Assembly: GCA_032622095.1 (NCBI GenBank)
Contig: CP136066.1
Coordinates: forward strand, 157,007,152 to 157,071,151
Source: Siphonodentalium dalli
Lineage: Eukaryota; Mollusca; Scaphopoda; Gadilida; Siphonodentaliidae
Direction: 5' to 3'
Length of the DNA stretch: 64,000 nt
Below the pieces are notes generated by a model, which saw only the letters and a list, made by a program, of their open reading frames with translations, searched no databases and was not told where the DNA came from. This document shows, piece by piece, positions 22,768-33,682 of the stretch (position 1 is its first letter; the number at the start of each line of letters is the position of its first letter). Position numbers and translations under genes: made by a program.

Positions 22768-23014
22768 TGAACCATTTCGTGATGAGAGCTGCACTAGTGC
22801 AGCATTAAAGATCCTGTGCCAGTGCATTCTCTTATATATGCGAGTCTCATATATAAGAGAATGCGCTGGCTTACAAGATCATGGTAAATATTGTTAGGCC
22901 AATGTATTCACTTATATATGCGAGACTCCCTATGGCAGACTCGCATATATAAGAGAATGCATTGGCACAAGGTTTTCGCAAAATTTCAGAAAACTCCAGT
23001 CATGGAAAGGTCAA
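22768..23014. mobile_element. piggyBac-like MITE, TCATGAC-ended family, diverged ends
   Basis: Both ends mutated (ttgaaccatttcgtgatg, catggaaaggtcaa). Hairpin 1 has a collapsed loop (GCGAGTCTCATATAT); hairpin 2 is intact. Confidence 0.7.
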
Positions 23015-23107
23015 TACTTATATACGAATAGTCACTTTGTCATTTATAATTTTATGTATTCAGACAAATAAATATATTTAAGTTAAAACACGAGCCATCC
23101 AGCTTGC

Positions 23108-23254
23108 CTGTATATAAATGTAGCATGGCCGTCTTTCTTCTGCTTATTAACACCAAGTAAGTTGTACGTCTCTATATCCATAAACAGCATCAAAGCGTTG
23201 GAATTATCTTTATCTTCCTGGTTACCTACGTATTTCCTGAATCCATTCATTATC
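23108..23254 (-). CDS. RGS22: RGS22-like exon 16: start of RGS module 3, GC donor
   Basis: The acceptor ttttatag and the donor TACAG|gcaagc give 48 codons plus split codons. MNGFRKYVGNQEDKDNSNAL then MLFMDIETYNLLGV matches an RGS opening, with MD replacing the usual Trp-acidic pair. The donor is GC rather than GT, with otherwise strong consensus (CAG|GCAAG); GC-AG introns are a known minor class of normal splicing. Exon 17 resumes in phase. Confidence 0.86.
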
Positions 23255-23509
23255 CTATAAAAATCATGAAATGAGATATATTATTATAAATTATTGTGGT
23301 CAAATGATAATATTATGTGACATTGATAGCTTGAAGTTTATGTTAAATGTGGAAAGATGAGGTTGAACATAAGGCTCGAAACCAGACTATTCTTGTTAAA
23401 TACATTGAATGAAAGAATGGACACAAGTAAGAACATCTACGATAATATAACTAGATAAAGTAAACGAATCATAACTGAGTGTTTATCTTGGCAAACATAT
23501 AGGTAATTT

Positions 23510-23890
23510 TTTAAAGTGATGTGAAACACCCCGGTAGGGTGATCAAATAGAAATTAAGAATAATCTTGCTCAAAGTTGTTATTTTTTATGAATATTAATC
23601 CAAATTGACAACACATGGCGTCATTACCGTATTATATATTAATTAAACAACGACTCTTGATGGTGATATAATTTGTGTTAGTTTGTCGCCGATAGTTGCG
23701 TCCTGAATCGAGATGTAAATATTTACAATTGAGCACAGTTCAGATGATGTTTTCTATGGAGTGGTATGGTCGATTTCTTTGAAATTTACGGCGTTGTTAG
23801 TAGAATGCTACATTCCCCATATTGACATAGCACCTGAGTACTAACTTATCAATTTCATGCACCCGAACAAGTCCATAATATGTCTTTAAT
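23510..23890. repeat. TTTAAAG-ended 0.38-kb repeat, copy 2
   Basis: Contains GTATGGTCGATTTCTTTG and ATGCTACATTCCCCAT, and ends CCATAATATGTCTTTAA. Confidence 0.7.
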
Positions 23891-23972
23891 GTTTTCATTG
23901 GCACTGCATAAAATTGTAAATAAATATTGAGATGATGATAATGAGGTATTATTGGGGTGATGACAATTTAGG

Positions 23973-24189
23973 TACAGTAATGCTCTAAGTAATCGACTCC
24001 TTAACCACAGCAGAATTATGGGTAACTTTTCAGGATTTAGTCGGAAATATGGCCTGTTGCCATTCATCGGAAAGCTATCGGGGAGAGCTTTCCGATGAAT
24101 GGCAACAAGCCATATTTCCGACTAAATACTGAAAAGTTACCCATAATTCTGCTGTGGTTAAGGAGTCGATTACTTAGAGCATTACTGTA
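23973..24189. mobile_element. Palindromic pogo-like MITE, full length
   Basis: Nearly perfect 217-bp palindrome; the terminal variant GCTCTAAGTAATCG is present in both arms, which indicates arm homogenisation. Confidence 0.9.
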
Positions 24190-24243
24190 TATATTTGTTA
24201 TGGTCTGAGACACTGCAATCTCTTCAGTTCTCTAGCTACTTCC

Positions 24244-24707
24244 AGGCCTCAAAATATGATGCTGGACATTTGCAGAATGAGTTCCACAGAGGGTGAAATT
24301 AGTTATGCTGCTCCACACAGCAGGCTAACATCACCAAATTCATCCTCTGGGGACCTCACTCTGCATGGCCTAGCTCATCTGCAATTGGAAACCTAAACAC
24401 AGATTTAAGTTCCCAGATGTTGAAGATGGTGATATGCACCCACTGGGCACCTCGATTATGCATAGTTTCATCTGCCAGGGATGTAGAGAAACTACTAAAC
24501 TAAAAGAAGTTTCTAAAGATACTAAAAAATAGTTAATTTGATAACAAAGATAATTTCCGGAGAAGATCAGGCCTAAAGCAGAATGAGGTCCCCCAGAAGG
24601 TGAATTTAGTGATGCTAGCCTTTTAGTGAACACAAGATTATTTATCACTAAACTCACCCTCTGGGAACCTAATTTTGCAAATGTCCGGTACCATATTTTG
24701 AGGCCTA
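24244..24707. mobile_element. hAT-like two-hairpin MITE, variant ends, near the exon 15 donor
   Basis: The ends read AGGCCTCAAAATATGATGCT and CCATATTTTGAGGCCT, a subfamily shared with 38,434-38,582. It stops 22 bp from the exon 15 donor. Confidence 0.78.
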
Positions 24708-24729
24708 GCTACTTCCATGTCCCACTTAC

Positions 24730-24824
24730 TGCTTGTTGGAATGAATCTCACTGAACGTCGGCAGTTGTTTTGATTTTTGGTCAATCAAATCTGCATCAAG
24801 TTCATCTTGTTCCTCCTCTCCTTT
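24730..24824 (-). CDS. RGS22: RGS22-like exon 15: acidic linker
   Basis: The acceptor gttattttag and the donor AAGCA|gtaagt frame 31 codons plus 2 nt. The reading KGEEEQDELDADLIDQKSKQ then LPTFSEIHSNK is acidic then polar. Just past the donor an in-frame TAA would end translation if the intron were retained. A hAT-like MITE ends 22 bp into the intron. Confidence 0.82.
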
Positions 24825-24980
24825 CTAAAATAACATATGCAGAAAAAAAAACAATATAATGTCATTTTATTATCACCACCACATTCTAGAATATTTCTCC
24901 ATAGTAAGGCATGGTTGGAACAGACTGTCGAAGAATACTAGATTGTGGTCCGAAATTACACTTTGTTTTGAATATAGATA

Positions 24981-25137
24981 TTAACCCTTTCATGACGGGA
25001 GCTGCGCATCAGCAGCATTAAAGATCCTATGACAGTGCATTCTCTTATATTTGCGAGTCTCCCATTGGGAATTCACTGATTTACAAGGTCAAGGTAAATT
25101 TTTATAAGCCAATGTATTCTCTTATATATGTGAGGCT
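24981..25137. mobile_element. piggyBac-like MITE, TCATGAC-ended family, truncated
   Basis: TTAACCCTTTCATGACGGGA start; one stem deleted; it joins an unrelated repeat at gtgaggctgtaaaat. Confidence 0.72.
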
Positions 25138-25345
25138 GTAAAATGTCAAGCTGTGTGCTATATGTCCATACTGAGTCCGTACACTATCATTTGGCCATTA
25201 TTCATAACTGGAACTCATCGATTGGTGCATCGGAACGTATCTTGAAGTTTTAAACAGCGTATGATGTTCCAGGATTGTGAAAGATAATAGCTAACCAGAT
25301 TTAGGATTTTCATCATATTCCTGTTACATTTTTCCACTGGAAAAA
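25138..25345. repeat. Dispersed repeat, copy 2 (reverse)
   Basis: TAAAATGTCAAGCTGTGTGC, CATCGGAACGTATCTTGAAG, ATGATGTTCC. Confidence 0.55.
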
Positions 25346-25731
25346 GGTAAAAACTCCATTGTTAACCGATCAGCAGCCGATGCTGGTATGGTAGATATGG
25401 CAAGAAACGTGGTCAAAAAAATTGGCAAAAAAAATGCATACCCTAATTTTGTTTACCACGTTTCTTGCCTTATATGTGGTATGGTGAATCGTAAAACTAA
25501 ATTAGCGAATCTCGACCAATCACATTGCATGTTTCAGAGACAAATATTCTAGTTAAATTACAATCTAATATACATGACGAAAACCATTGTAAAATTGAAG
25601 AATTAGCTTTCCAACATCACTTTGCATGCAAAAGTTATTTATGTCATACAGCTAAATGTACTTTTAGAGGATAAATATGTTATTATTTTTCTATAGCAAA
25701 ATGACAGTCTTCCGTATAATATTAGGCTTAC

Positions 25732-25915
25732 AAGTTTCTTATTAGCTTTCTGTAGCTTGACTCTAGCATAGGCAGCTTTTATTGCCTTCTTTCGTTCTTT
25801 TTCCATCAGCTTCTTCCTTTCTTTGAGGAGCCGTTTCTGCTCTAATCGTCTCTCCCGATCGACAGGATCAAGCAGGGACAATCTGTTTGGTCGGTGTGCG
25901 ACATTACCAGAATAC
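25732..25915 (-). CDS. RGS22: RGS22-like exon 14: highly charged coiled-coil-like helix
   Basis: The acceptor tgaattag and the donor AAACTT|gtaagc give 61 codons after one completing base. After YSGNVAHRPNRLSLLDPVDR come about 40 residues of nearly continuous Arg, Lys and Glu (ERRLEQKRLLKERKKLMEK, RKKAIKAAYARVKLQKANKK), predicted to form a long single helix or coiled coil between RGS modules 2 and 3. Such a basic helix could bind nucleic acid, microtubules or acidic partners, but that is speculation. Confidence 0.85.
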
Positions 25916-26261
25916 CTAATTCACGATAAAAATTAAATTATTTTAGAACACAAGATTATTTACCCTTTGACAGGTGAGAATGTCATTTTTGATGTGATAT
26001 CCATGGGTGAATATATTATTGCAAATAAAAAGAGAAATATTGTAACAATTGCCTATTGTAACAAATAAATCATACAGACAACATTGTTAAAAGCATGAAT
26101 CAATGTGAATAATAAAAATAATATCCATCTGCATGATATCTATGAAAAGTACCAATTTAGGAGATGATTTTTCGAAGTTAACTTTATTTACAAATTAACA
26201 TGATATCACCATAGAACTACGGTAAACGACATAGATGTCATTCCATGCACCAACAGTACGA

Positions 26262-26450
26262 AGTTGATAGATTCCGGGGTATAAAGTAATAGATATGAAA
26301 TGAGGACTGGAAGAGTTTCTATCAATTAATCTATATTTTATTTAGAAATTCTCGTCACATCAGCTGGACAGTTTTAGGGTCTATTTTTAGAACAGAAATC
26401 CTTGTGAAAACGTTTAGAGCATACCAAAAAGAGTACCAAGAAGGACAACT
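26262..26450. repeat. AAAGATGGTCTATC-type repeat, internal part
   Basis: TAGATTCCGGGGTATAAAGT to AGAGCATACCAAAAAGAG; resembles 2,735-2,900. Confidence 0.58.
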
Positions 26451-26455
26451 CTAAC

Positions 26456-26631
26456 TACAGTAATGCCCTAAATAATGGACTCCTTAACCACAGCAGAATT
26501 ATGGATAAGTTTTCCGGATTTAGTTGGAAATATGGCTTGTTGCCAATCATGCCATATTTCCGACTAAATCCGGAAAAGTTACCCATAATTCTGCTGTGGT
26601 TAAGGAGTCCATTATTTAGGGCATTACTGTA
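26456..26631. mobile_element. Palindromic pogo-like MITE, 176-bp centre-deleted copy
   Basis: Arms match up to GGCTTGTTGCCAATCATGCC, where the centre is lost. The variant AATGGACTCC is mirrored in the other arm as GGAGTCCATT. Confidence 0.88.
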
Positions 26632-27117
26632 GTTAACAGCGTCAATCACAGCAAATTGCATTTAAACTATAGATTCCACCACGATCTTATGATCGAAATA
26701 AACCACTTTATTATATCTTTATAGACAAATAATTTACCCAATCTCAGTTTCATCTGTATTTTATTCACAAAATAGCTATTTGTTGTCTTGAAATCGGGAT
26801 TTATAATAATTATGTTGTTGTTGTAATTGTGACCTGGTGTTCTTTAAAACACATCAATATGGAACCTTAGAATACTATCTTGAACAAAGTCAAATTTTCA
26901 AAACTTCTTAAATCTGGCTACTGATTTCTTGGAAATATCTAAGAGTTAACTGTGGGCATGTTTAAAAAACATATTATTGCTTATTTCAGTGAAGAAAAAA
27001 CCTACAAGACCCCTGAAAGATTTAGCGGTAAAACTAACACCTCCAAAATTCCACCCACAGAGATTGTACCTTTTCAGTAAAACACAATGTCTGAATTACG
27101 CACAATTGTAAATATTC

Positions 27118-27572
27118 AAAGGTACTCAATCTGATCAGATGGTCCCCATATCATCAAGATACAACAACATTTCTTCAAAATACGCTTTAGTCATCAAAAT
27201 AAAATAACGCGAACCACTGTAAAATATGGTATAAAATTTCCCCAAAACATGTTATATATCAACATTTTGTTCAAAGAAATATGGCTGTATTATCAGTTGA
27301 GTATCAAAATATTTGGCCATATTACCACTTGATTTTACAGTTATCCATCTTCATCCGCAATTTTGTCTGAAACTGATGGTTTGACTACTGTTTTCAGGGC
27401 CACAAATAATTGCACATCTCGAGAAATTACAAACTTCAAAAATTTATATCTGTTCACTCTGAGCTTTGATGGTCGGTTCCTCGACTCGAATCAAATATTT
27501 TTTACCCCCCCCCCCCCCCAAAGCCAAAGAAATAGTAATTTGGGAGCGTTAATTCGGATAATGCATCCTTAA
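27118..27572. repeat. 0.45-kb repeat, copy 3, with a poly-C tract
   Basis: AAAGGTACTCAATCTGATCA to GGATAATGCATCCTTAA. A C13-C14 run at about 27,506-27,519 replaces the usual ACCCCC. Confidence 0.72.
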
Positions 27573-27714
27573 TTTGGGATGAACATTTACTTGATAAACC
27601 AACAGCAATTATTTTAAAAGGAATCGTTGCATATGATCAGTGTAAGAGTGGCCGCGCCTTTTGAACATAAAGGATGAAAATATCTGTTTTGAGGAAGAAT
27701 TCAAGATTATTCTG

Positions 27715-28203
27715 TATTTCATATTCAATCACCACCAAGGAGTGTTCCACATCACTTTAAAGGTACTCAATCTGATTTGATGTATCCCATATCACCAGAT
27801 TACAACAACATTTTTTGAAATGCCACTTCACTTATCAGAATCGAGTAATTGCCCAAAAATAATTCTAGCCAGTCAACTATAATATAAAATTGCCCTTAAC
27901 CTGTTATTTATCAACATTTTGTTCAATGAAATTTTGCCGGTATGTCAAATATCTGACACAAAAAAAACACTTGATTTTAGAGTAATCCATCTTCATTCGC
28001 AATTTGGTCAGAGACAGTCTTCTCGTCGACTGTTTACTGGGCCACTTTAAATTATCGGTGATGAAAAAAAATAGATTTCAAACATCGATATTTGATCACT
28101 CAGCTTTGATGGGCGGGTTCCTTGACTCAAATCAAATATTTTTTACCCCCAAAGGCAAAGAAATAGTAATTTAGGAGTGTTAATTCGGATAATGCATCTT
28201 AAA
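27715..28203. repeat. 0.45-kb repeat, copy 4, preceded by a fragment of the 0.38-kb repeat
   Basis: GTTCCACATCACTTTAAAGG joins the end of the 0.38-kb family to this one at a shared TTTAAA. It continues to GGATAATGCATCTTAAA. Confidence 0.7.
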
Positions 28204-29099
28204 TATATAACAATATGAATTATCGGAAACATGCGAGAGTGAACATTCAGCGAAAATGCATAATATATAAGTGACATTATAAGTGTGTAATTTATCGGAA
28301 GTGGTTGACAGTGAACTATGGAAATTGCTTTATCTATATTCCATTATAACTTATCTGAAATGGGTGAGAATTAAACTTGTTCTGATACATTATGCTATCA
28401 GAAATAAGTGTTGTGTTCAGGCAATGCCCACATCAATTTCAACAACTGCAACAAACTGTTTTGCAAGGAATATTTTCGGAGCATCGTTAGATGACAATGA
28501 TTATTTTGTGTTATCTATCGAAGTTATAATGATTCACAATTAAATTCAATTTAGTATTGAATTCATATCCTAAAGGAAGAGATAATTAATTCAATATAAG
28601 TGTGGAATTTCAAATAAATATTTTTGAGATTATCTGCTAACTGAGAACATAACCTGTAAACCTATTGAAAGGGTGACTGGTGATCTATAGGAAATATAAA
28701 AAAAGTGGATATGAAATATTATCTGAAAATAGGGTAATAATGAGAGGATCTCCTGCCATAGGAAGTGCTCATGTCATGCTTTTCATCAAAAGGAAGTCAC
28801 CATGAATTATGTTGAGTTCCATGTGAAAGTCCAGAGCATATTAGAGAAAGCCACATTTGATACAGCATTGAAACTAATTCACTTTATCTGACATGTATAT
28901 TTGACATGTGTTTGTTTCATTATTATGATTTTTCATCATCATTTTTGTAGCTTTTTAATTTGATTTTGGGTAATAATTTGAAATATAGATTTGAAGTTGT
29001 AATTTATAAATTAAAAATCTTTAAATTGAGTTCCTTAAAATCTTCCCTCTAAATTTTAGTTTGTGAATTTCCCTTCAAAATAGGTCACTTGCCCAGCTC
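28204..29099. other. Intron 13: nothing recognised
   Basis: AT-rich with phrases such as TTATCTGAAATGGGTGAGAA recurring loosely every 60-70 bp (28,290-28,360, 28,720), perhaps an old degenerate tandem array. Confidence 0.4.
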
Positions 29100-29212
29100 T
29101 TTCCCATTCTCCAATTACACCAAAGTCTCCAATTAAATTGATGTATCAAATTAAACTGAAGTCTCCAATTACACTGAGGTCTCAAATTACACTGAGGTCT
29201 CCAATTAGGTAA
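29100..29212. repeat. Degenerate tandem repeat, ~20-25-bp unit
   Basis: Four to five copies of a unit like TCTCCAATTACACTGAGG with substitutions. No gene context. Confidence 0.75.
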
Positions 29213-29428
29213 AAATGAACAGCAGTTGATATAATCCAAGTTTCCTTCGATGTAAACCAGCTAGTGTGAAAACAGTTGGGATAATGCGGTTTTACATTAA
29301 AGTCCAGTGTACATGTATATATCTTTCTATATCAGGGTTTAGCATTGTTGACCCGCTCAAGTAAAGTCCCTAATAACTGTAACAAAATGTCACAATTGTG
29401 ACAGTAAACTCATTTTTTCCATATATTA

Positions 29429-30175
29429 TCTATTATATATTTTGAAAGATCTGTTTGTTTGTGTGTGTGTTTGTTTGTTTGTGTGTGTGTTTGAAATCGA
29501 TGGACTCCAAAACGACTAAGCCAATTTCGATGAAATTTGGTATTTTAGGGTATTTTCGGCCGGAGACGAACATAGGCATATTTATTTGTCCGTGCGAGGT
29601 CAACTTTTCACGTGCGGAGGTCAAATCTGTTTTTACGCCGTTTTTGCGCTAATATATTTCAGTTCGGTGCTCACAAATCGATTCGATATAGCGCGAATAA
29701 TAAATTGCCAGTCATATAATTTGCACGGTTAGAATCTGTGGCGTGTCCTCTTTCCAACGATATATAATATGTATGTATCCGTTTTAGTTATCTGCCTCAA
29801 TTATTAGGTACAAGTGGTCCGATGCTTTTATCGGGATAAAATCAATGCGTAATTTCTATGACGTCGTCAGAGGTCATAAAGTTGGATTACGTTAACTCTC
29901 ACCCTGCCGATGCATTTGACTGTGTCGCGTTAACTCATCACCGGCCGAGGTATCCGCAAATGACATTGGGCTATATATCTCGCAAACGGGTGTAGCTATC
30001 GACTTGAAATTTGGTATGTGAATGTATCTTGCCCCGGATACGAATTTTATCGGGTCGCCGAGCACGTGCGACACCAGCTTCGCGCATGCGCAGACCAGAT
30101 CTAGGAAACGGGTGGAGCTATCGACTTGAAATTTGGTTTTTGAATAGCCCGGACGAAGTCGGGTCACCTTCTAGT
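29429..30175 (+). mobile_element. Helitron-like element with (GT)n tract
   Basis: Starts TCTATTATATATTTTGAAAG and soon carries TTTGTTTGTGTGTGTGTTTG. It ends with CCCGGACGAAGTCGGG, then CTAGT. Same design as 9,334-9,642 but longer. No helicase frame, so non-autonomous. Confidence 0.68.
29455..29492. repeat. (TG/TTTG)n microsatellite
   Basis: Alternating TTTG and GTGTGTGT near the 5' end of the Helitron-like element at 29,429. Confidence 0.88.
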
Positions 30176-31085
30176 ATTATATATGTTCTGAACTCCACAA
30201 GAGTTTTTCAACTGAAAGTAGTAATCTAATGTGAACAATATATTTTATGTCAATGTTTACATAAATACAAACTAATTTATGTTGCGAAGTGACAGTGTAA
30301 ATTAAATGTAAACAAAAATAAGGTTACTCGTAATTACATAGCATCTATACGCAATTTAACATGAAAGTTTGATTATAATACATCATTATGACTGCAAGAT
30401 GACACTCTTTCTGATGTAAATAACATCATGTATAGATTTGCAGGGTAAAATAAATTAAAATTGACAAAAAATGCCACCACTGGATCTGTGTTTAAAGTCT
30501 GCTATATAATGATATATACATGGAACTTGGACGTAAAATAGCATTATCCCATACCGATTCCGCTAGTTGGTTTATGTCAAAAGAAACTTGGACAAGAGTT
30601 GATACAACTGTTAAAGCTACATTCTGATATTTATATGTTATATTTATAGAACGTTATTTTAGTCTTTATATAATTCATTTCATTCGCATGTTTAATACGT
30701 AAATTTAATTCTTATTTCATATGATACATTGAATTTAAATTGACAATTTAAACTGATATTCAATGTTCAAGAATTTGTTGCGCAAACTAATTTTTCTTCA
30801 ACTTTTGCCGAGTATGTATTTTCTTCAATGCTAAATACATGTACATGAACACTTCCCAACTATCTAGTACAACGGTGTCAGGGTAATCAAGGATATTGGG
30901 AAGGTTTAGATCGTTAAAACAGCAAACTTCAAACTTGGGTCGCTATTAGCTTCTGACTGTCAGCTGAGTCAAGTGATAGCCGTTTAGATCATTCACAGTT
31001 CATACCATCATACTTGTAGCAAGCGTGATAACCCAAAGGATTTGTTGCAACTACTTCTTTCAGTAGCTGAAGTTCGTCCTCTTCA
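30176..31085. other. Intron 13, right part: nothing recognised
   Basis: AT-rich; no long frames, no hairpins above 20 bp. Confidence 0.5.
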
Positions 31086-31352
31086 TTAATCCTTTCATGA
31101 CTGGAGCTTTCTCAAATTTTGCGAAAACCCTGTGCCAATGCATTCTCTAATATATGCGAATCTCCCATAACGAGCCTTGCATATATAAGAGAATACATTT
31201 GCCTAACAATATTTTATTACCTTGACTGTGTAAACCAGTGCATTCTCTTATATATGTGAGGCTCCCTATGGGAGACCCCCATGTATAAGAAAATGCACTG
31301 GCACAGGATATTTAATGCTGCACCAGCGCAGCTCCCATAATGAAATGGTTAA
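31086..31352. mobile_element. piggyBac-like MITE, TCATGAC-ended family, full length
   Basis: TTAA at both ends; two hairpins, the second with several stem mismatches (ACCCCCATGTATAAG). Confidence 0.77.
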
Positions 31353-31529
31353 AACAAAGAAGTGTTTTCCTCTTTGCTTTCAAATATATATAAAATGGCA
31401 CTTCGTCATAAAAAAAATTCAATGGAACCCAAGTTTGAAGTTGGCCGTTTTACAATCCAGACGTCCCTATTAACATCTCTGTGCCTATCTGGTGACTAAC
31501 TACATGCAGATATTCAACAGTTTACATAC

Positions 31530-31718
31530 GACACCACAGATTCGTGGTCCTGCTCAAGTTCTGCTTCCGAATTTCCGCTCTTAACTGAATGGTGATAGAG
31601 CACGCCACTCGGCTCTCGTTTATAATTCATACTATGTCGACTAATATGAGTCGGTTCTCTCGATACGTCCAGGGCTCCCATAGGAGTTTGAACAGATATA
31701 GCTGTAGGTGCTCGTTTT
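31530..31718 (-). CDS. RGS22: RGS22-like exon 13: linker, with read-through stop just past the donor
   Basis: The acceptor gatttatag and the donor GTGTC|gtatgt frame 62 codons (1 nt in, 2 nt out). The residues are polar (TAISVQTPMGALDVSREPTH, then SVKSGNSEAELEQDHESVV). If the donor is skipped, the frame continues S-Y-V-N-C and stops at about 31,515, giving a possible short isoform ending after RGS module 2. The spliced reading is preferred because exon 14 restores phase exactly. Confidence 0.78.
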
Positions 31719-31779
31719 CTATAAATCACAATTATACAGAATGAATAGAATATGGAACAAGCATATAGCGTATAAATAT

Positions 31780-31922
31780 AAAGTAATGCCCTAAACAATC
31801 GACTCCTTAACCACAGCAGAATTATGGGTAACTTTTCAGGATTTAGTTGGAAATATGGCTTGTTGCCATTCATTGGAAAGCTCTCAGTGATTAAGGAGTC
31901 GATTATTTAGGGCATTACTGTA
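31780..31922. mobile_element. Palindromic pogo-like MITE, right arm mostly deleted
   Basis: Complete left arm and centre, then a jump from CTCTCAGTGA to TTAAGGAGTCGATTATT. It lies 61 bp from the exon 13 acceptor. Confidence 0.87.
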
Positions 31923-31985
31923 TTAATGATATTGATATATAAAAACACAAATTAATAGATTGTAAATAAAGTCTTTGTTCAGTAA

Positions 31986-32251
31986 ATTATCCCTTTCTAT
32001 GCTGAATGGATTGTTCCATTCTGTTATGAAAGTATACATTGGAACAGTCTATTATTCATTCGGAGGGGTGTTCAGGCAACAACAGCAGACGATAGTCAGA
32101 AAAACAGATAATACAAGAGCAGAGGGATTCAAATTTATTGGTGGGAAATGTTCAGATAATAAGTTCAACAAATGATGTTTATTGAACTTATTATCTGAAC
32201 ATTTCCTAAGGGAACTACTCATCACCGAGTATTTAGTATAGAATGGGTTAA
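31986..32251. mobile_element. piggyBac-like MITE, CTATACTAAAT-ended family, first of a tandem pair
   Basis: Right end TTTAGTATAGAATGGGTTAA. It shares that TTAA with the next copy, so the two insertions are exactly adjacent. Confidence 0.8.
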
Positions 32252-32466
32252 CCCTTTTCTTACTAATTACTCATTGACGAGTAGTTCCCTTAGGAAATGT
32301 TCAGGTAATAAATTTAACAAATGACCAATTAATAGTAGCATAATCCTTCTGCACTTGTATTATCTTTTTGTAGTCTGTCATCCGCTCATTTTACCTGGAC
32401 ACCTCTCCAAATGATTAATACTTTTATAACTGGGTGAGAGAATTCATTTAGTAAAGAAAGGGTTAA
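32248..32466. mobile_element. piggyBac-like MITE, CTATACTAAAT-ended family, second of a tandem pair
   Basis: Same orientation problem as all palindromic copies; ends TTAACCCTTTTCTTACTAAT and TTTAGTAAAGAAAGGGTTAA. Uses the shared TTAA at 32,248. Confidence 0.78.
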
Positions 32467-32720
32467 GGCTTGATGAAGAAGTGAATTACTGTTTGATCCG
32501 AACATACATTTATTGTTCACTATTGCTAGAAAAATAATAAATATCATACATGCTACAGAGCAACACCAAGTATAATATATTTTTGCTAGTATAAGATAAC
32601 GAGAGGCCAAACATGATCAGCAGATGTTTAACCCATCCCTTGGCAATAGCAAATTGCTATGATTGGAATCATAATCTAGAGTTTTAATGCTGAATTATAG
32701 AGTATACTGTTATGTACCAA

Positions 32721-33138
32721 CAGGGCTTGAAATGTTCCAAATTTTCTACCTGTCGCAGGTGACAGGTTTTCAAATTTTCTAACTGACTCCACATGAGCTG
32801 ACCTGAACATTCATTTAATTTTGTCAACTTCGAATTATATTATGGCATTAAAATGTCTACAATAATGAAGTTATGACAGTTTTGGCAGTTGATTATGATA
32901 GATTTAATTACAATAGAGATAAACACACTCCTTTTCGTTCGATATTTGTGGATTTGACTGTAAATAAACTATTTGAAATAAACTCAATGAAGTATCTCCT
33001 ATTAGAGTCATAACAAATGATGTTTACCATACTTTATGAAGCAGATGCAAGATTCTAAAATTAAATGTCACCAGAGAAATTAACCTGTCAGTGACAGGTA
33101 GACAGTGACAGGTAGACAGGTGTACATTTCGAGCCCTG
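32721..33138. mobile_element. hAT-like non-autonomous element, CAGGGCT ends
   Basis: CAGGGCTTGAAATGTTCC and TGTACATTTCGAGCCCTG ends; flanks TGTACCAA and TGTACTAA (7 of 8 identical) are the target duplication. Internal tandem GTGACAGGTAGACA near the right end. Confidence 0.85.
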
Positions 33139-33297
33139 TGTACTAAACTACCAGTAGTACATGTATAGACAACCAGTAGTTGTTGCTTAAATATGATATA
33201 TCCTACTAAGAGGTATATTGTGTCAAACAAGATACAAGGACCATAAAACAAAGTATGCATGAACACCTTGTGTGCCTAAACCTCTTAGCTTCTAAAT

Positions 33298-33535
33298 GAT
33301 GTGTCACAATATCATGGGCTGAGATGTTGATGTTATGGTAATTATGCAGTAGAAAAGTATAGATTGGGGAATATTGTAAAGACATGCAAAGGTTATTATC
33401 GGGAACATCATAAATTATTTCAAATGTTACGAGGCTGTAATTTCTCAGTTCCCATTATGAATGGCGGCTGACTGCTAGTGCACTGATGTAGGTCAGTATT
33501 TAGTAAGGATATATAGTTAGTACACAGCATCACAG
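33298..33535. repeat. Dispersed repeat, copy 3
   Basis: CTGAGATGTTGATGTTATGG to GTACACAGCATCACAGTGTA; more diverged than the other two. Confidence 0.52.
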
Positions 33536-33682
33536 TGTACATCCGACTCAGTATTGTTGTATAGCAGCTAAGAGGTTGATGGTCATACTCTCTGGTTTTT
33601 GTCTTTGTTTCCATTGAATAAATTGTTTCCATTAACAATAAAATAATAACCAGTAAGTTTGTTCATACCACATATATAGGTC

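Noticed and set aside
28283-28543. An 86-codon plus-strand frame
   Set aside because: No recognisable residues, no splice context; consistent with chance in this composition.
31514-31718. Exon 13 as the true last exon with a stop codon
   Set aside because: Seven further RGS-like exons and two linker exons on the left continue in exact phase from its donor; kept only as a possible isoform.
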